Source of the DNA: Stichopus chloronotus
Taxonomy: Eukaryota > Echinodermata > Holothuroidea > Aspidochirotida > Stichopodidae
NCBI GenBank assembly: GCA_021234535.1
Contig: CM037846.1
Span: forward strand, 14,272,150-14,336,149
Direction of reading: 5' to 3'
DNA length: 64,000 nucleotides
A program made the translations under genes and the position numbers. The notes below the pieces were generated by a model. It saw nothing but the letters and a program-made list of their open reading frames with translations. It ran no database searches and was not told the DNA's origin. Shown here in pieces: positions 62,619-64,000 of this stretch; position 1 is the first letter of the stretch, and each line of letters begins with the position of its first letter.

Positions 62619-63390
62619 TGTCACGGAACAATTTCGAGAAATAGAAATGTTTAATCAGACTTCTACCTTTCAGAAAATATCACAAGTGTCATTTTTTTCA
62701 AGTATAAGTTACAAGTATTTTGAAACGTGTTTTTTTTTCTCTCTCCACCTCTCTCTCTCTCTTGGATAAGGATGCCGATATCTTCCACACAGTAGTCCTG
62801 GTCTTCGTTCAGGATGTCAACAAATATCTCATTTCAAAATGCTTTTCTTGTTAAATTAGAGACAATTTCGATCTCTCCAGCATTTTATATTGACTTACGA
62901 TGTCAGTTTCCGTAATAGAGACTTTGGTTATGATGAAAAATTTATCAATTTGTCTCTTATTTTATTTAGCTACCTATAGGATATATCTTTCCCGAAATGT
63001 CAGAAATAGAAATGTATAACTCCAATGGGTTTTGGAACATCGAAATTGCATATCTAACGGTGATAAAAATCTAAAAAAGGTTAAAATGTACTTGATGACG
63101 TCATCAAGGCCATTCAAACATTATGATGACTTCAAAATTGTTTACATTTAAAGGAAAGGATGTATAATACATTTCTTTCAGTCAAAAGTACTGTAACAGC
63201 CTTCGGGGAAATAAGAAATGTTTAAAATAGATTCTACTTCGTAGAAAACTCTGAATAATTGTTTTTAGATGAAGTCAGAGGTATTAAAACATGTGTTTGT
63301 TTTTCTATTGAATAAAGATGCCAATACTTTTTTCCATACGATTACAGTTCTTCTGACTCTGAGAGTACGATCAAGATATTTTCTTTGTAA
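62619..63390 (+). repeat. Diverged inverted satellite monomers (core B2, left)
   Basis: As 4069-4830. It retains CATTTCAAAATGCTTTTCTT after the exon-like segment, which the other left copies have lost. CRE palindrome at 63092-63107. Confidence 0.7.
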
Positions 63391-63655
63391 TTCAAGCTTA
63401 ATCATAATTTTTTCTTATTTTGACTAGAAAGTGTAGTCTTCGAAAACGTTAGTCTTTTTAAACAATGACGTTTCAATACCTCTGTGTATTAATTTGCTCT
63501 GTTACTTGTTTCTGAACAGTATACTTACAGTTAAAAGTGTTTTCTTAACAGCATTCTTCTTAAAGTCGCAAAAGGGGGAGGGGGTTGAAGTCCTTTGTCT
63601 GAGACCGTAAGCTTTGGACCTCCCCCCCAAAAAAAGCAATGGTTCTCTGCACCAT

Positions 63656-64000
63656 CAGTGTTGCAGTCACCAAGACTGGTCTCGGTCTCGCCCACCGTCT
63701 CGGATTGTCCGGTCTTGGCCTCGAACAGAAATGACTCGGTCTCGTGTGTCACTACTCGAGGTCTCGAACCCGAGACCGTTAAATATAATACTAAGTGATG
63801 ACTGAATGAACAGCTGAGAACATTCAGTTGACAGTAGCACCAGAGGATGTATGTGTTACTGGGGTAGTATTTTCGAAAGTTACAATTGGTCTCTCATTAA
63901 TCAGGGGTACATGCCTAATACTGCTCTTCACTATAATAGGGACCTCCCTGGTTGTGAAACCATTATTAACTAGCATTTGCATTCCTTTTTTTCAAAATAT
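63656..64000 (+). mobile_element. hAT-like DNA transposon, core B2 (5' end only)
   Basis: Left terminus CAGTGTTGCAGTCACC and the GGTCTCG subterminal repeats. The element continues beyond the window. Confidence 0.65.

Larger units (their letters stand above)
60592..64000. repeat. Core B2 (left part, cut by window end)
   Basis: Collinear with B1 and sharing B-type variants. It ends inside the hAT-like element. Confidence 0.9.

Overview
The window is AT-rich animal nuclear DNA with no bacterial-type gene density. It contains no cellular gene that I can name. The evidence for an animal source is a CR1/L2-like non-LTR retrotransposon, a hAT-like element whose termini begin CAGTGTTG, TTAA-flanked miniature elements and tRNA-derived SINE-like segments. 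Composition and repeat style would suit a marine invertebrate deuterostome, but the species cannot be read from the sequence.

The whole window is one higher-order tandem array. A repeat unit of about 18-21 kb consists of a roughly 13 kb 'core' and a 4.4-8 kb array of 578-bp satellite monomers. Layout: array 1 (1-2026, cut at the window edge), core A1 (2027-14940), array 2 (14945-22976, interrupted by the LINE), core B1 (22977-36236), array 3 (36240-42538), core A2 (42539-56086), array 4 (56090-60591), core B2 (60592-64000, cut). Units alternate in type. A1 resembles A2 and B1 resembles B2, and arrays 1/3 and 2/4 pair the same way, so the ancestral repeat looks like an A-B dimer of about 40 kb.

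Each core carries the same nested elements in the same order: a TTAA-flanked MITE, older diverged satellite monomers in the opposite orientation, a 1.8-kb hAT-like element, a few conserved but unrecognised small ORFs on the minus strand, a tRNA-like SINE head, a GC-rich SINE-like block, a second inverted copy of the MITE, C-homopolymer tracts, and more inverted diverged monomers.

The only convincing protein-coding gene is the 5'-truncated LINE ORF2 (17724-20381, endonuclease part plus full reverse transcriptase), which sits inside a satellite monomer in array 2. The most unusual feature is the satellite itself. Each full-length monomer carries a short exon-like segment (minus strand, LLNKDADIVHTVA) that recurs in diverged form on the opposite strand inside the cores, and many monomers carry a TGACGTCA palindrome. 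The satellite therefore appears to descend from a gene-like segment and not from simple sequence.
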